Assembly (NCBI GenBank): GCA_015680685.1
Contig: MNCI01027311.1
Coordinates: forward strand, 62,001-126,000
Source of the DNA: Gnetum montanum
Lineage: Eukaryota > Streptophyta > Gnetopsida > Gnetales > Gnetaceae
DNA: 64,000 nucleotides
Direction of reading: 5' to 3'
Shown: positions 1-11,451 of the stretch, in pieces
Layout: every line of letters begins with the position of its first letter
Position numbering within the stretch: the stretch's first letter is position 1
Program-made: the position numbers and the translations under genes
The notes under the pieces: generated by a model
The model's database searches: none
What the model saw: the letters and a program-made list of their open reading frames with translations, nothing else
What the model was told of the DNA's origin: nothing

Positions 1-239
1 ATAGGACATGCTCGTAGTTTGTCATACACATACTCATAGGGAGAGTAGCCTATAGGAAGTTTCCAAGTTGAGCGATAGGCCCAAAGGACATCATTGAGTT
101 TTGTGCTCTAGTCTTTTCTATACTTGCTAATAATTCTTGTTAGTATCTTTGTGATTTCCCTATTAGTAACCTCTGCTTGACCATTAGCTTATGGATGGTA
201 AGGTGTTGTGAGTTTATGTTCAACCCCCAAGCATTTCAT

Positions 240-560
240 GAGCTTCTAAAAAGTAGTGCCTCTAAAATAATTTCCATTATCAAAAATTAATGCATGTGGC
301 ACACTGAACCTGTTTCCAACATTTTGTTATAAAAACCAAGTAGTAGTAGAGGATGTACATAATGAAGGCTAATGATTCTAACCATTTCATACAATAGTTA
401 AAAACGAATATGATATATGCCTTTCCATTTGATATGGATGTGATGGGAGCCAGGAAGTTAATGCCCCAAATGTCAAATGGTTCTAGTGGTTGAATCCATT
501 GTTGAGGTTCCTTCATTTGAGTAGTCATTCCACCATCTCATTGGCATAGTTCATAAGAGC
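240..560 (-). pseudogene. Integrase core fragment of A1
   Basis: The minus-strand frame at 280-528 reads a Ty3/gypsy integrase core start: PFDIWGINFLAPI followed by NGKAYIIFVFNYCMKWLES. In intact relatives the equivalents are a W-G-(I/L)-D-F block carrying the first catalytic Asp and a DY..KW.E block. Here the first catalytic Asp is Asn (GINF), which by itself would inactivate the enzyme. The rest of the catalytic triad lies to the left, in damaged or unseen sequence. The fragment is downstream of the A1 RNase H and in the same orientation. Confidence 0.75.
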
Positions 561-959
561 TTATGAAATGGTGAGCATCCCTGAATAATGTTAGCCAGTA
601 GTACCCTACCATCAAAATTTTAATGGACATGCATCACATAGCATAGTGTCCTCCACAAGGACCTTCATGAGCATTTTGGAGAATGCATAGTTGATCAGCA
701 TCAAGGACACACTAGTAAACTAGGCCATCGATGCACACCTTGTAGAGGTGTTCATTGATCTCCATGAATTACTTTACCTAGTGAAGAGACTACTATTTCT
801 TCTAATGGTCCAACTCTTGTGGCATCTCCTAAGTGAGAAGATAGGTGAGAATTCCATCATACTATTTTGGCTCATTAGGCATTTGTTTAGTTATAGACCC
901 AACAAAGAGGAGTTCATTAGAAAACATGTCAAAGAGTGGGCTTTCTTACTCTTTGTTAT

Positions 960-1440
960 CTTATCACAATTGAGAAAAGTGGTCAGTGCTCACATTCTCA
1001 GTGCCCTTTTGATTTACCATCGTGAGATCGAGTTCTTGCAAGATCACTAACCACCATATGAAACGGGGGCTCATCATTGGCTTGTTCAATATGAAGTAGA
1101 TGGCACTGTGATCTATGTGAACAAACACCTTGTATCAAAGCACATAATGCCTAAAATTCTCTAGAAAAAATACCAACATCATCAATTCTTTTTCTATAGT
1201 GGTGTAGTTTAGTTGTGCATCCATAATGCTTTGGCTACTACAATGGATGTAGTATGGTCATTTCTTGTCATCTAACTTCATCAACACTACTTCCAAGGAA
1301 TTATTTGATGCATCTATCATAATGTGAAATGGTCTAGACTAGTTGGGTGGTCATATGATTGGGATTTCTATAGGCTTTTCTTTTAGTTTCTGGAATGCTT
1401 TTTCACATTCTACAATCTAGACAAAGGGAACATCTTTCTT
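960..1440 (-). pseudogene. RNase H remnant of A1
   Basis: Minus-strand translation gives PFHIMIDASNNSLEVVL, then DAQLNYTTIEKELM, FRHYVL and VFVHIDHSAIYFILNK. These are the standard blocks of a Ty3/gypsy RNase H, which digests the RNA strand during reverse transcription. The Asp of the MIDAS block, the Glu of EKELM and the Asp of IDHSA are still present. At least two in-frame stops interrupt the domain. It follows the reverse transcriptase of A1 directly, as expected in a polyprotein. Confidence 0.75.
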
Positions 1441-2320
1441 TGTTAACTTGACCAACAGTTTTGCAATCTTAGAGAAATTTTCAATGAATTGCCAATAGTA
1501 GCCAATATGTCCAAGGAATGACTAAACATCTTTAACTATTTCTAGTTGGCAGGTTATTCCTTGGATGATGCTTATTTTTTTAGGGTCAACCTTAATTCCT
1601 GCTTGTGAGATTTTGTGCCCCAGTACAATGCCTTTTTGGACCATTAAGAGACTTCTTTGCCAATTAAGCTGCAAGTTAGTTTTAACACACTATTTTAGCA
1701 CTTACTCAAGGCAATCCAAGACATACAAAAATGTAGCTCCATAGGTGGGGAAGTCATCCATGGGGACTTTCAAACCACTATAGATATTCCATTGAAAAAT
1801 GCTTAGAACCAAGCATTGGAATGTGGTAGGAGCATTTCATACACCAAATAGCATCTTATGATATGAAAAATTCCACCAAGGACTCATGAATGTTGTCTTT
1901 GCTTAGTCTTTTGGTGAAATTTAAATTTGGTTATAGCCACTATAACCATCTAGAAAACTATAGTACCAATGCCTAGATATTGTGTCATCACCTGGTCAAC
2001 AAATGACAATAGAAAGTGATCCTTAAATGTTACCATATTTAGTGGCCTGAAATCAATGTAGACCTGCCACTTACCATCATTCTTTAGCAAAATTACAATT
2101 TGGCTAACCCACTAACTATCTACAATGGGATAGATGAACCCCATCTTGAGAAGTTGCTTGATTTCCTTCTTGATGATTTATTTCAATTTAGGGTTCAACC
2201 ACCTTTGTGGTTTTCATTTTGGCCTCATGGTTAAGTCAATGTAGATGTGATGCTAGCATATCCTAGGGTCAATCCTTGTGAGTTTAGGATATGACCAAGC
2301 AAAAGCTCATAACCATCTTT
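1440..2320 (-). pseudogene. Reverse transcriptase remnant of A1
   Basis: Several conserved reverse transcriptase blocks are readable on the minus strand in the right order. The early block KIVILLKNDGKWQVYIDFRPLN is near 2,040-2,100. TTFMSPWWNFSYHKMLFGV is near 1,815-1,885. The late block GIVLGHKISQAGIKVDPKK is near 1,580-1,640. The catalytic YxDD block between the last two is not clearly preserved, and stops are scattered through the domain. This is the polymerase of A1 and is not functional. Confidence 0.75.
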
Positions 2321-2949
2321 CAACTACTTTCAATAGCATCATTTTTTGTTCTAGAGATAATAACTAGCTTTCCATTCTTCAAAAATACATATTCCATTCA
2401 AGCTAGTAATATTTTTAGCTCAAGGGGATCTTATTTGAATTTGTCAAGAATTTGTATCATTCCATTCCAACTCTTCCCAGTAAGTATCATTATTTGTATC
2501 ATTAAAGAGTTGGTGATGAACTTGCTTAAGTTCATCCATGCTTGTGACATGCACACATGTTAGGCTCTTAGTTGGTTCCATGCAAAGTGTGATACTTTCT
2601 AAATTAGCATTTAGCTATTGGGTGCCCTCCTATTTTGTGGCTATTGCGTATAGATACCTTTGAATTTCTACTTCTAGTACACACTATTTGCATGTAGAGA
2701 TAGATGTTTACTTGATGGCCCAGAGTTTCTACACATAATTACATCCTGTATTGCTATATCCAATGCATGGAACTCTCTTCTTCTTGATCTTTTCAAATAC
2801 ATTTTTTTTATATTTCTAGGGAAATATATCTTATGCTCATTCTTGTATCCACAGTGCTCAACCATGCCCTTCTCATTATGATTGGGAAGTCCCCTTTGCA
2901 GTTCTCCATCTTGGTTACTAGGAAATAGACAGGATATGATCATCCATAG

Positions 2950-3170
2950 ATAGTGGTCAAAATGTCTTCTATCGGTCTCAATGGAATAGTGATGGACTGG
3001 TTTGCCAATTCTAATGTTATGTTGCTCTTCTTGAGAGAAGGCAAGTTTTAGGTAGCGTATATCTCATGAGAAATCAAATTAACACTAGAACTTGAATTGA
3101 GAAGAGCCTTACATGGTTTACTCCTAGCAATCTGCAAATAAATTAGATGACTTCTAGGATTGGCTAATTT
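2950..3170 (-). pseudogene. Aspartic protease remnant of A1
   Basis: The minus strand reads CKALLNSSSSVNLISHEIY, near 3,055-3,115. It corresponds to the retrotransposon aspartic protease active-site block (ALLDSGASVNLLPYxVY). The catalytic Asp has become Asn and the following Gly is lost, so the protease is dead. The block lies between gag and reverse transcriptase, as expected for Ty3/gypsy. Confidence 0.65.
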
Positions 3171-3359
3171 CCTAGAAAGGTTTCTTGCATAGATCCAATC
3201 AGACATAGTGTGAGTAAGCATTATGGTATGGTTCCTTGGTAGAGTTTGGTTTGAAGGAGGCCTGAAGGAATTTGATATGGAGGAAAAGGCAGGTGCAAGG
3301 TTGTCAACCATGGGTGTAGGTGAAGGCTTAGGTGGTCTACAGGATTTAAAGAAAAGCAT

Positions 3360-5760
3360 TTTCTTTGATTAGGCATTTGACCCCTCCTATTGATGATTTG
3401 GTTGCAAATTAATAGCCCTCATAGCATTGTGTTGTTGTAGTTAATTGGGTAGTTCATCCTTCATTTGTAGAGTAGGTGGTAACTATGTAACTGGAGGAGG
3501 AGTATGTGTTGGGATAGGAGGAGGATAAGGATAAGAGGAAATTTCTCTTCTTTCATGTGGTGAATGAGATCAATAATAATTTAAAGGGTGGTAGTGAGGC
3601 TAGAAATTAGAAATGTGATTGGAAGAGTCATGTGGAGATATGGGTTGTTGCATGTGGTAATCATATGGATCAAGTTGTAGGTAAGGGTACTGTTGTCTTG
3701 GCAATGCTAGCATACATGATTGTGGTTGTTGCCATTGTTGATACTATTCATATGGTTGTAGTGAAGCTTGACTTGGATAATATGGTTGTTGCTAGTGGAA
3801 CAGCCTAAGATTACCTTGAAGATAAGGTAACCTTCTAGATGTTTTCCTTTGTGTAAGTCATGGATGTAAGGCATACATCCTAGACTCCTATAGATGTGAC
3901 ACAACGGGGCAACATCCCTTAGGATATTCATACTGACAAATGTCACAACCACGATCATTAACTAATTCACAATCTGCAACCTTTTCTATTGTAGCAATCT
4001 TACCCTTACCTTTGTAATATGCACATTCATCTTCCTTGTGACTTCTATGGTCATATTGACTACCTTATTCTCTAGAATATTCATCAATTTTAAGAATATC
4101 TTGAAATCTACTATCCATAGAGTACCTTAACTTATCAACCTTAGCTATAAGTTTACACTGGAATTGTTGAAGTGGCAAGGCTTTCTTATGCATCCCTTCA
4201 TCAAATATGGACTCGTCCTCACTATTGTAGAATCAAACTTTGCTCTTGCAAATGGAAGGATCATGGTTGTATTTTGCACTTTTTCTTTTTCTTAACTCAC
4301 CCTCCTCTTTAGCTACCTATGCTATTAATCTTTGTATCTAATGGGCACTTAGTTTCTATAAATGCCCTTGGGCATAGACACCAAATATTTTACTTGTTTT
4401 ATTACAAAGTGCATCTACAATGTGGCAAAGTTGGACCAATTGAGAATAACCATGGCCAGGGCATTTGTGCATTAATCCAAGAGTTCATGTGTTCCTTTTT
4501 TCCATACTTGAATTTGCTTCCTTAAGTTGGACACTTTGGAGTACATTTGATACTTATCATTGAACATCTCAAGCATGGTACTCCATCATCTAATAAATTC
4601 CAGCTTTAAGAATAGGTACTAGTTCTCTGCCTATTTGATGAGTGTCCTTGGGAACAACTTTAATTTCTACCACTTATTTTCTATGTTTTGAAAAGCACAT
4701 GCATCTTGAAAAGCTTAAAGATGATTCTGTAGATTAGAGTTATATCCTCCTTCAAATCAAGGAATATTATTCATGTTTAACCATTTGATTTGATTATCTT
4801 TCACATGCCTTTTTGGAATTCTAACTACCTCTATGATGTTAAGCATACTTTAGGTAGAAAATAGAGGCTCATTGAGGCCTTGATCATGATGCTTATGATT
4901 CCCTCTACTACCCCTTCATTCATGGTGATGTGCCTCTCTTGAAAATCTATGCCCTTGTTCTTACCTATCCTAATGATCTTTTTGGTTATCTTGGTCTCAT
5001 CGGTCATTTCATTCATTTTGATCACCTCAATCACAATCTCACCTTCTATGGTCACAATCAAATCCAAAATAAAAAGATGATGATGAAGGGAAAGACGAAG
5101 GAGAATTAGCACCATCACAGTGCCTACTACCACCTCTTCAACGATCATGACCATGATCATGATCATGCTTCTTGTTGGCATCCCTATCTTGAATTTCCCC
5201 TCCAGATCCTTCATTTTCATTGGATCCCTTGTTACTAGAATCATGATTGTGAATTATGGAGTGTATATTTTGATTTTGACCTCCATCACTAAAGTCAAAG
5301 AAAGGAGTTTTATTGAATGGAAAACCCCTAGAGAAGGGTTTGCCACTAGCTTGTTGGTACAACAAGAATGGAGAATCATTAAGTCTTTTTTCCTTAAAAA
5401 ATTCATAGCACTATTCTAGGTAGCAATTTCATAGACATTGTGCTTCGATGGGATGGTAATCCCTAGCATCAACATCTTTCACAATATACTCCCCATGGTG
5501 GTCTTGAAGACCACATCATGTAAGCATTTAATAGAACATTTCAAGAGTAGCATGATCAGGTGGCAACACAATGTTTCCCTCCATGTCATGCCACCATAAC
5601 TAGTCATCCTAGCATAGGATGAAGGTGAAGTTCAGCACATATCTATTAGGATGAGTATATATAATTCAATACTATTGAGGCTTTGTTAGCTTAACTCTAT
5701 CAGCCTTGGGCAGAGAAGTGCTCCTATGAGAAGAAGAAATTTTCAATTAGCAAATAAAAA
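3360..5760 (-). pseudogene. Gag region of A1 (decayed)
   Basis: This is the stretch between the A1 protease and its leader on the minus strand. It holds low-complexity coding remnants, including His/Asp/Gly/Asn-rich segments near 5,140-5,365, and a Cys-rich piece near 3,900-4,050 that may be a ruined zinc knuckle. The right part (about 4,800-5,760) aligns by eye with 9,310-10,170. This shows that both are copies of the same gag start. No intact gag domain can be read. Confidence 0.5.
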
Positions 5761-5882
5761 ATCATAGTGTGCTCTAAGAATTTGTTGCAATAATTGTGAA
5801 ATAAGATATGAATCTTAGGTTCATTCAAACAATTTAAATACTTTTCACTAGGTCCTAGATAGTGCACAAAACAACAAAAATA

Positions 5883-5900
5883 TCCCTAGAAATGATGCCA
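5883..5900 (-). other. Primer-binding site of A1, decayed tRNA-Asp type
   Basis: The minus strand reads TGGCATCATTTCTAGGGA. The common plant tRNA-Asp primer site is TGGCGCCGTTGCCGGGGA. Nearly all differences are G-to-A or C-to-T, as expected from methylation decay. It sits one base inside the CA end of the LTR, in the right place to prime minus-strand synthesis. Confidence 0.65.
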
Positions 5901-5901
5901 A

Positions 5902-7450
5902 TGATGAATGACGAGGTACCCCTATGCCCAACTATATGAATCAATAAGGCTTTATGCATGATCTAGTTGAATTTCATGGACCTATAGTTATCTCATACAC
6001 TAGTTTTTATAGGAAGTGAAATGGCATTGAGAATGTTCATTGTCTTTCCAACTACACTTGTAAGGTTCAAGGACATGATTTAAGTGTAATTGAGGTATAT
6101 GAATTTTTGTCATTTTGTATTTTATGGATGCAGTCACCTACAACAAGAATAAGGATACAATAGATTGAAAACTAATGTCTATTGCCTAGCTAGCCTAACA
6201 CAAGAAACCAACCCACTTTCTTGAACACATCTTAAACACATATGGCATTATTGGGCTACCAAACGTTAAGCATTTCTAGGTTACCAAGTACTATATGAAT
6301 GCTCAAAGTGGTCATGCTTGTGTTCATTAATCAACTAAAAATAAATTTCTTGATTCAAATACATTAAAGTAAAGAGTAATAAAGAAAAGTGTAATAAATA
6401 AAATATTAAGCTATTCTCAGTGCTACAAGGATTGTCAAAAGAGTTTATTTTATTTCCATCACACTACTATGCTTAGGTACATCAGTGCTTAAACAAAGAA
6501 TCATACACACACTTTAGACTCCTACAGGCACTTAGAAGATATTCTAACTCTAATGAAAATAAATTACCAGAGCTTCACTACTTTGACTAAAAACTGAAAA
6601 TTAACTAATGAAAAACTAGAGCCTAGGCTTGGTATTTATAGATTGGGGAATATACCCTGATGTTGGATATGCGATGTCAGATCAAGTCCTTGACATCACA
6701 TATGTGACATCACATACCCAACATTGGAGAAAATAGTAAATGGTGGTTCATCAGTTGCTAAGACTCCTTGGTGGTTCTTAGCTTGGATTTGTTGCATTGA
6801 CAACAAGAGTAGTAAATTATGTGCTTAAATTTGTATTGCAATAACACTATGCTAAGATTTTTCAATGCCCACGTAGTTGCTAGTTTAATCAAAAAAATCT
6901 TTGAAATGCCAAAGGTTTCAAGTGCTCAAGGTTGCAAAAGTTGTACAACTTTTGGAACTCCAAAGACCTGAAAGAACTCAAAGAACCCATTCAATGTGTT
7001 CAAAATTTACTTTTATAGGTCACATGTCTTTTTATTTGGAGCTGCAAATTTCAACTATGATTATTGACAGATTGATGTGATTTGTAGGTGTGGTAGGCCA
7101 TTATTTTTAACATAGCTTTATATTTTGGTAAGTTTTGATGCATCCAGGCCATCAAAACTATGCTGAGTGCTATAAATAGTAAATGAACTTTGAAAACTAT
7201 GCTAGCTTTACCCAACTATGTTGGCCTTGTAAAACTATGTTACCTTTATAGAAGTATGTTGGCCTTGTGGAATCCTCATCCTCGTTGGAATCACGCTGGC
7301 ATTGCTAGAACTACACTGACTATAGGTGGTATCCTCACTAGCCTTGCTAGGAAAATGAAAGCCCAATATTTCCAACATTGGGTGTAGGTGGTTCAAGCAT
7401 AGGTTTGGTTATGGAAAATAAAAAATCCAAAGAAAAACAACAAATTTGGT
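5902..7450 (-). repeat. 5' LTR of A1
   Basis: On the minus strand the LTR ends in CA at 5,902, next to the primer site. A TATAAATA box lies at 6,633-6,640, so transcription would run leftward and U3 is the part to the right. The U3 side holds short direct repeats (a GACATCACATATGT-type block near 6,690-6,720) and a loose repeat of an ACTATGTTGGCCTTGT phrase near 7,210-7,270. The start of the LTR was not pinned down and no target duplication was identified. Sequence on the R/U5 side aligns with A2 at 10,290-11,000. Confidence 0.6.
6633..6640 (-). promoter_or_regulatory. TATA box of the A1 LTR
   Basis: TATAAATA on the minus strand, about 0.73 kb upstream of the LTR end, matches the same box in the A2 copy at 11,025-11,032. 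Confidence 0.55.
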
Positions 7451-7499
7451 AATTCTTGAGGCATTTTTAGCCTTTCCAAGCCTAAATATAGACATGACA

Positions 7500-9135
7500 T
7501 AACTTTTTCCACCTAGGAAGTGAGGCTTTCAGGAGTTTCTCTAGTAGTTTAGAGGGTTTATTAATAGAAGTGTATACTTTGAGTGATCCTTATGCTTAAA
7601 GTTAGACCTTGGGGTGGCCCCTGTCGATGTAGGTGAGTTGGCACCAAAGTTGGTGGCTTTGTGAGCTAGGGCCTTGGGCTGCTTAGTTGTTGGGCCCCAG
7701 TTGGTTTCTTTTGTGCTTGCTGCCACTATTTCCACTATTGCATTTTGCTTGCATGTATGTTATTTTCTATAGGCCACATAGGTCAGGTCATTGTTGCCTT
7801 GCACTGCCTCCTCTATGCACTTTGTTTGGGTAAAGGCTTGGCTAAGAGACTTTGGGGTTGGGTAATATAGTTTGGACTTGATAAAGTCATTCACTGCATC
7901 CTTGAAGATGGTCAATAGGTGCATCTCTACTAGGGGTTCATGCATTTTTCTCAATGTGATGTTTCAACATTGGAGGAATTTTGGCATAGGCTCTAGGGAC
8001 CCTTACTTGACTTGCATGAGCTCGTCAAGGGTTGCTTCAGGCTTTAGGTTGTACCTAAATCATGTCAAAAAATGGCTTATGAGATCCTCCAAAGAAGAGA
8101 TTAAGGCCTTAGCTAGTGCATGATACTAGTCTAAGGCATTCCCAGTGAGTGACATGGGAAACACACACATGATGGCATGTGGCCAAGCTTGAAGGAGTAG
8201 GCACTTAGACCAAAATGTAACCAAGTGTGTGTTGGCATCCCCTTAACCATTTTACTTGATGAGTTTAGGTAGCTGGACCCTAGTTGGAAGAGTTAGAGGT
8301 GGTACTATGGGACTTATGGGATTGTCCTAGTAGAAGTCCACCACCTTGACAGTGTTAGAGCAGGTAGCTTTAAGTTAGTTGATCTCCTTCATCAAGCTTT
8401 GGATTAGCTAGAATGCTTGATCCAAGCATGGGTATATGCTAGCTAGTTACATTGGCTAGGCTTGCATTAGATGTACAACATAGGGTTAGATTTTTTATTG
8501 TGGAGTTTGCTAGTTTAACGTCATAGTGGATAGGTGTTGCTAGTTTAATGTCATAGTAGATGGTTGTTGATGCATTGGTTGAGTGATGGGCACAGTGACT
8601 GTTGTAGGCCACACATGAGTGAGTTGGATAGATTCCATGAGCACTGATGAAACAAGTGGAACATAGGATGATTAAGTCATATGGGGCTAGGAGGTGTCCA
8701 TTGCATGAGTACAAGGTTGGGCAAATGAAATAGTAGCTTGCAAGGAAGGCTGAATTGGCATGGTTACCATCTCGGAGAGGAAAGGTGTATTGAACCAAGG
8801 AGGGGCTATACTAGGGATTGATTGTTGGAAGATAGTGTAGAGAGGGCTCTCATGTTTGGAGTAGGCCTTGAACTCATCTTCTTCCTCCTATGAGGCTTCT
8901 TCCTAGGTTTTCCCTACATCATGCTTGTTTGCACAGATGAGTTGGGACAACAGCTGGTGGGAAGACATCATGAGTGGGATTATGTTGAACAAGGTAGGGT
9001 TGTACTCTCATCCATCCCAATGGACTCATTTGTAATCTTGTTTTACCTCTAGGTTGAGGTGATCAATTGGTAATCCTACTTAGATTTTGCACAAGAAAAA
9101 TTGTATTGTTCATGCCTTAGTGCAGCATGCTTTAG
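7500..9135 (-). pseudogene. B1: decayed gag fragment of the Tat-like family
   Basis: The minus strand carries a gag that aligns with the young element's gag (51.7-53.2 kb). Near 7,780-7,900 it reads DFIKSKLYYPTPKSLSQAFTQ, against DFVKSKLYYLSAQTLSQAFTQ in the young copy. Near 8,870 it reads EFKAYSKHES, against NFEAYSEPEDS. The N-terminal end reaches about 9,130, with a VGLPI phrase matching IQANLPL. Protease and everything downstream are missing, because A1 begins near 7,500. Two copies of GCTAGTTTAA-GTCATAGT lie at 8,510-8,560, a motif that recurs in arrays elsewhere in the window. Confidence 0.75.
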
Positions 9136-9156
9136 GTGGATCTTGGTGTCAAATTT

Positions 9157-9241
9157 GTTAGACACCGACATGGAAGGTTGATCTAGATTCATATTCACCT
9201 TCCAAATGCCTCAAGATCAACCTTCCATGTCGGTGTCTAAC
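9157..9241. repeat. Perfect 28-bp inverted repeat with 29-nt spacer
   Basis: The left arm (9,157-9,184) and right arm (9,214-9,241) are exact reverse complements over 28 bp, starting GTTAGACACCGACATGG on the left. The spacer is 9,185-9,213. The arms keep CpG sites although the surrounding sequence is CpG-poor. The structure lies between the end of gag fragment B1 and the truncated start of A2. Confidence 0.85.
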
Positions 9242-9309
9242 CTTCCATGATTATGAAAATTTTCTATAAGTATTTTGCTACCCTCAAGAGGTAGCCTCAA
9301 GAGTTAGAA

Positions 9310-10200
9310 TATCTACCAAATGCCTCTTCCTTGCCTAGTTGGGATCTTAACTACCTTTGCAATGTTAATCATGCTTCAAGTTGCCAGTAAAGGGTCATTA
9401 TTAGCATTATTTCATTGTCACCAATGATTTCCTCTATTACCCCTTTGATTATTTTGGGCATGGTAGCTAGTATTATTATTCTACTACCCTCTTTCATAAT
9501 GATTGTTTCTTCTATGACATTTTTTAGAATTAGAAGAAGAGGCAAATGAAAAGAACAAAGAGGAAGGAGGACTACCACCACCATGGTATCTTCCAACTGT
9601 CCTTCAATTGTCATGGCCACATTTGTTAGGTTTCTTATCATATTGACGCTAGTCTAAGCCCCTACCTTGACTACCATCTTTTACTAAACCTAGTTTGTTG
9701 ATAGTGGACTATAGATTTAGATTCACACCCCCATTACTAGTATCAAGGAGTGGAGAATTTTCATGTTGAGAGCCTCCAAAGAAAGGACCCTTATTATTGT
9801 GTTGGTTTAGCAGGAACAAGGAATTGGTGAACCATTTCCCCTTCACAAACTCATGTTTCTTCTCTTGATTTCATTCTCTTCGGATTTGTGTTTCAGTGGG
9901 ACAATAGTCCCAGTAGTCCTAATCATGCACAACATACTCCTCTTGAAGATCATGAATGCCTAACTTCACATGAGTTTGAAGTAGCATCATAGACATAGAT
10001 CAATCAAGAGGCATTACAGTGCTACCTTCCATATCAAGCCATTGTAGTTGTTCATCCTAGTGCAGGATGAAGGTGAAATCAAGCACATAGTTATCTAGAT
10101 GAGTATATATCAGCTTGCACTATTATGGGACTAGCAAGTTGACATCTTCATGCTTGTGAGAAGAATACATTTTGCAAACAAACAAAATATTAGTGTGCTT
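9310..10200 (-). pseudogene. A2: truncated gag start, second copy of the A family
   Basis: This region aligns by eye with A1 at 4,800-5,760. Shared phrases include CATCCTAG(T/C)(G/A)(T/C)AGGATGAAGGTGAA and GATGAGTATATAT near the leader end. Similarity stops near 9,310, so the rest of gag and all of pol are absent. In the A1 copy the primer site lies about 120 bp beyond the gag start. In A2 the matching stretch near 10,275-10,295 is deleted. Confidence 0.6.
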
Positions 10201-10289
10201 TTGTAATTATATAATTTGAGAATGATCTCAACCTTGGTGTTTTTCCAACAATATTAATAATTTTCACTAATCCTAGATAGGAAACATTT

Positions 10290-11160
10290 CAACAAATCAC
10301 AAAGTGTTCATGTGTGATCCAATTGAATTCTATGAACTCTATAGTTTCCAATGTACTAGTTCTTTGGGAAGTTAATTAGGTGTTGAGAATGTTTGTTGTC
10401 TTTCCAACTACACTTGTGAAGCTCAAGGTTATTGTTTATGTGTAATTGAGATACATGACTTTTATCATTTTGTGTTTTATGGTTTTGGTACTTGAAATAA
10501 ATAGGGTAAGAAATGAAGTAATTTAATGTCTACTTTAATCTAATTTCCTAACTATTGTGTAATTAGCGCTAACATAAGTATCCAATCCCACTTTTCATAC
10601 ACATCCTAAACACATATAACATTGTTGGGTTACCAAGCATGAAGTGTTGCTAGGATTACAAAATGTCATACGCATGCTTGAAGTGGCTGCACTTATGTGT
10701 TTACTTAATTGCTATTTAGCTTATCTCACTTAATTACTTAATTATCTTAATTATTGAGGAATGTTAAATAAATAACTGAAAACATTAAATGCATGAATAA
10801 AATATTTAAGCCATCTAGAATTCTACAAGGTTTATCAAGAAGCTCATCTTTATTACCACATACACTATCATGCTTAGGTACAACAATGCTTGAATAAAGA
10901 TCTATATACTCAATGACTCTTGCTGTGGGCACTCAAGAATATATTCTAACTTTCAAACAAAAAAATTGCAAGAGCTTCACTACAACTATGATAGAATGAT
11001 GCCTAAACATGGTGGGTTGACATGTATTTATAGGGAAGAACAAATCCTACATCAATAGAGCCACATCAATGCATCAAATGATGCATTAATGAGGCCTAGT
11101 TGATGGGGCCCCATCAACAGGGCCTAATGGACGAGGCCTCATCGATGCAACCTATTCATG
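10290..11160 (-). repeat. LTR sequence of A2 (R/U5 side and start of U3)
   Basis: Parts align with the A1 LTR, for example the GTCTTTCCAACTACACTTGT block at 10,401-10,420, also found at 6,040-6,060. A TATAAATA box on the minus strand lies at 11,025-11,032. To its right are an 18-bp hairpin (9-bp arms, 11,068-11,087) and the perfect 20-bp palindrome GTTGATGGGGCCCCATCAAC at 11,099-11,118. The right end of the LTR is not resolved, because sequence passes into the 294-bp repeats. Confidence 0.5.
11025..11032 (-). promoter_or_regulatory. TATA box of the A2 LTR
   Basis: TATAAATA on the minus strand lies in the same context as the box at 6,633-6,640 in A1. Confidence 0.5.
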
Positions 11161-11451
11161 ACTCATCAACCAATATACCTATGATGAAGTGCTACACCAC
11201 AAAAGTGGAATGTCATTAGATCCTAGGAAAAAATATAGATATAGAATTTCCTAACCCACTCAATTCTCTCAATCACATCTTCACTAGAATAAAGTAGAGG
11301 TACTCATTCAGCCTCACTAATGTAGAGCATGAAAAAGAGAAAGGGATAAAAAAATAGGAGAAGAATATCAATGACATATCCAATACACTAATGATGGTGT
11401 GTTCTATCATAGAAGTGGGACATGGCTAGATCCCTAGAGATGAACTCTCCC

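Larger units (their letters stand above)
1..7450 (-). mobile_element. Element A1: decayed Ty3/gypsy LTR retrotransposon, 5' LTR to integrase
   Basis: On the minus strand, the order from right to left is LTR, primer site, gag, protease, reverse transcriptase, RNase H and integrase. This is the Ty3/gypsy domain order. The left end leaves the window, so the integrase end and the 3' LTR are not seen. The coding region is broken by many stops and frame changes, so the copy is dead. The right boundary is uncertain, somewhere in 7,380-7,510, where the sequence passes into gag fragment B1. A1 therefore probably inserted into B1. The lineage inside Ty3/gypsy is not assigned; the tRNA-Asp-type primer site and the protease style recall Athila-like elements, but this is weak. 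Confidence 0.8.

Noticed and set aside
5120-5419. Plus-strand 99-codon open frame opposite A1 gag
   Set aside because: It is an antisense shadow: the minus-strand sequence aligns with A2, and the plus frame has no domain.
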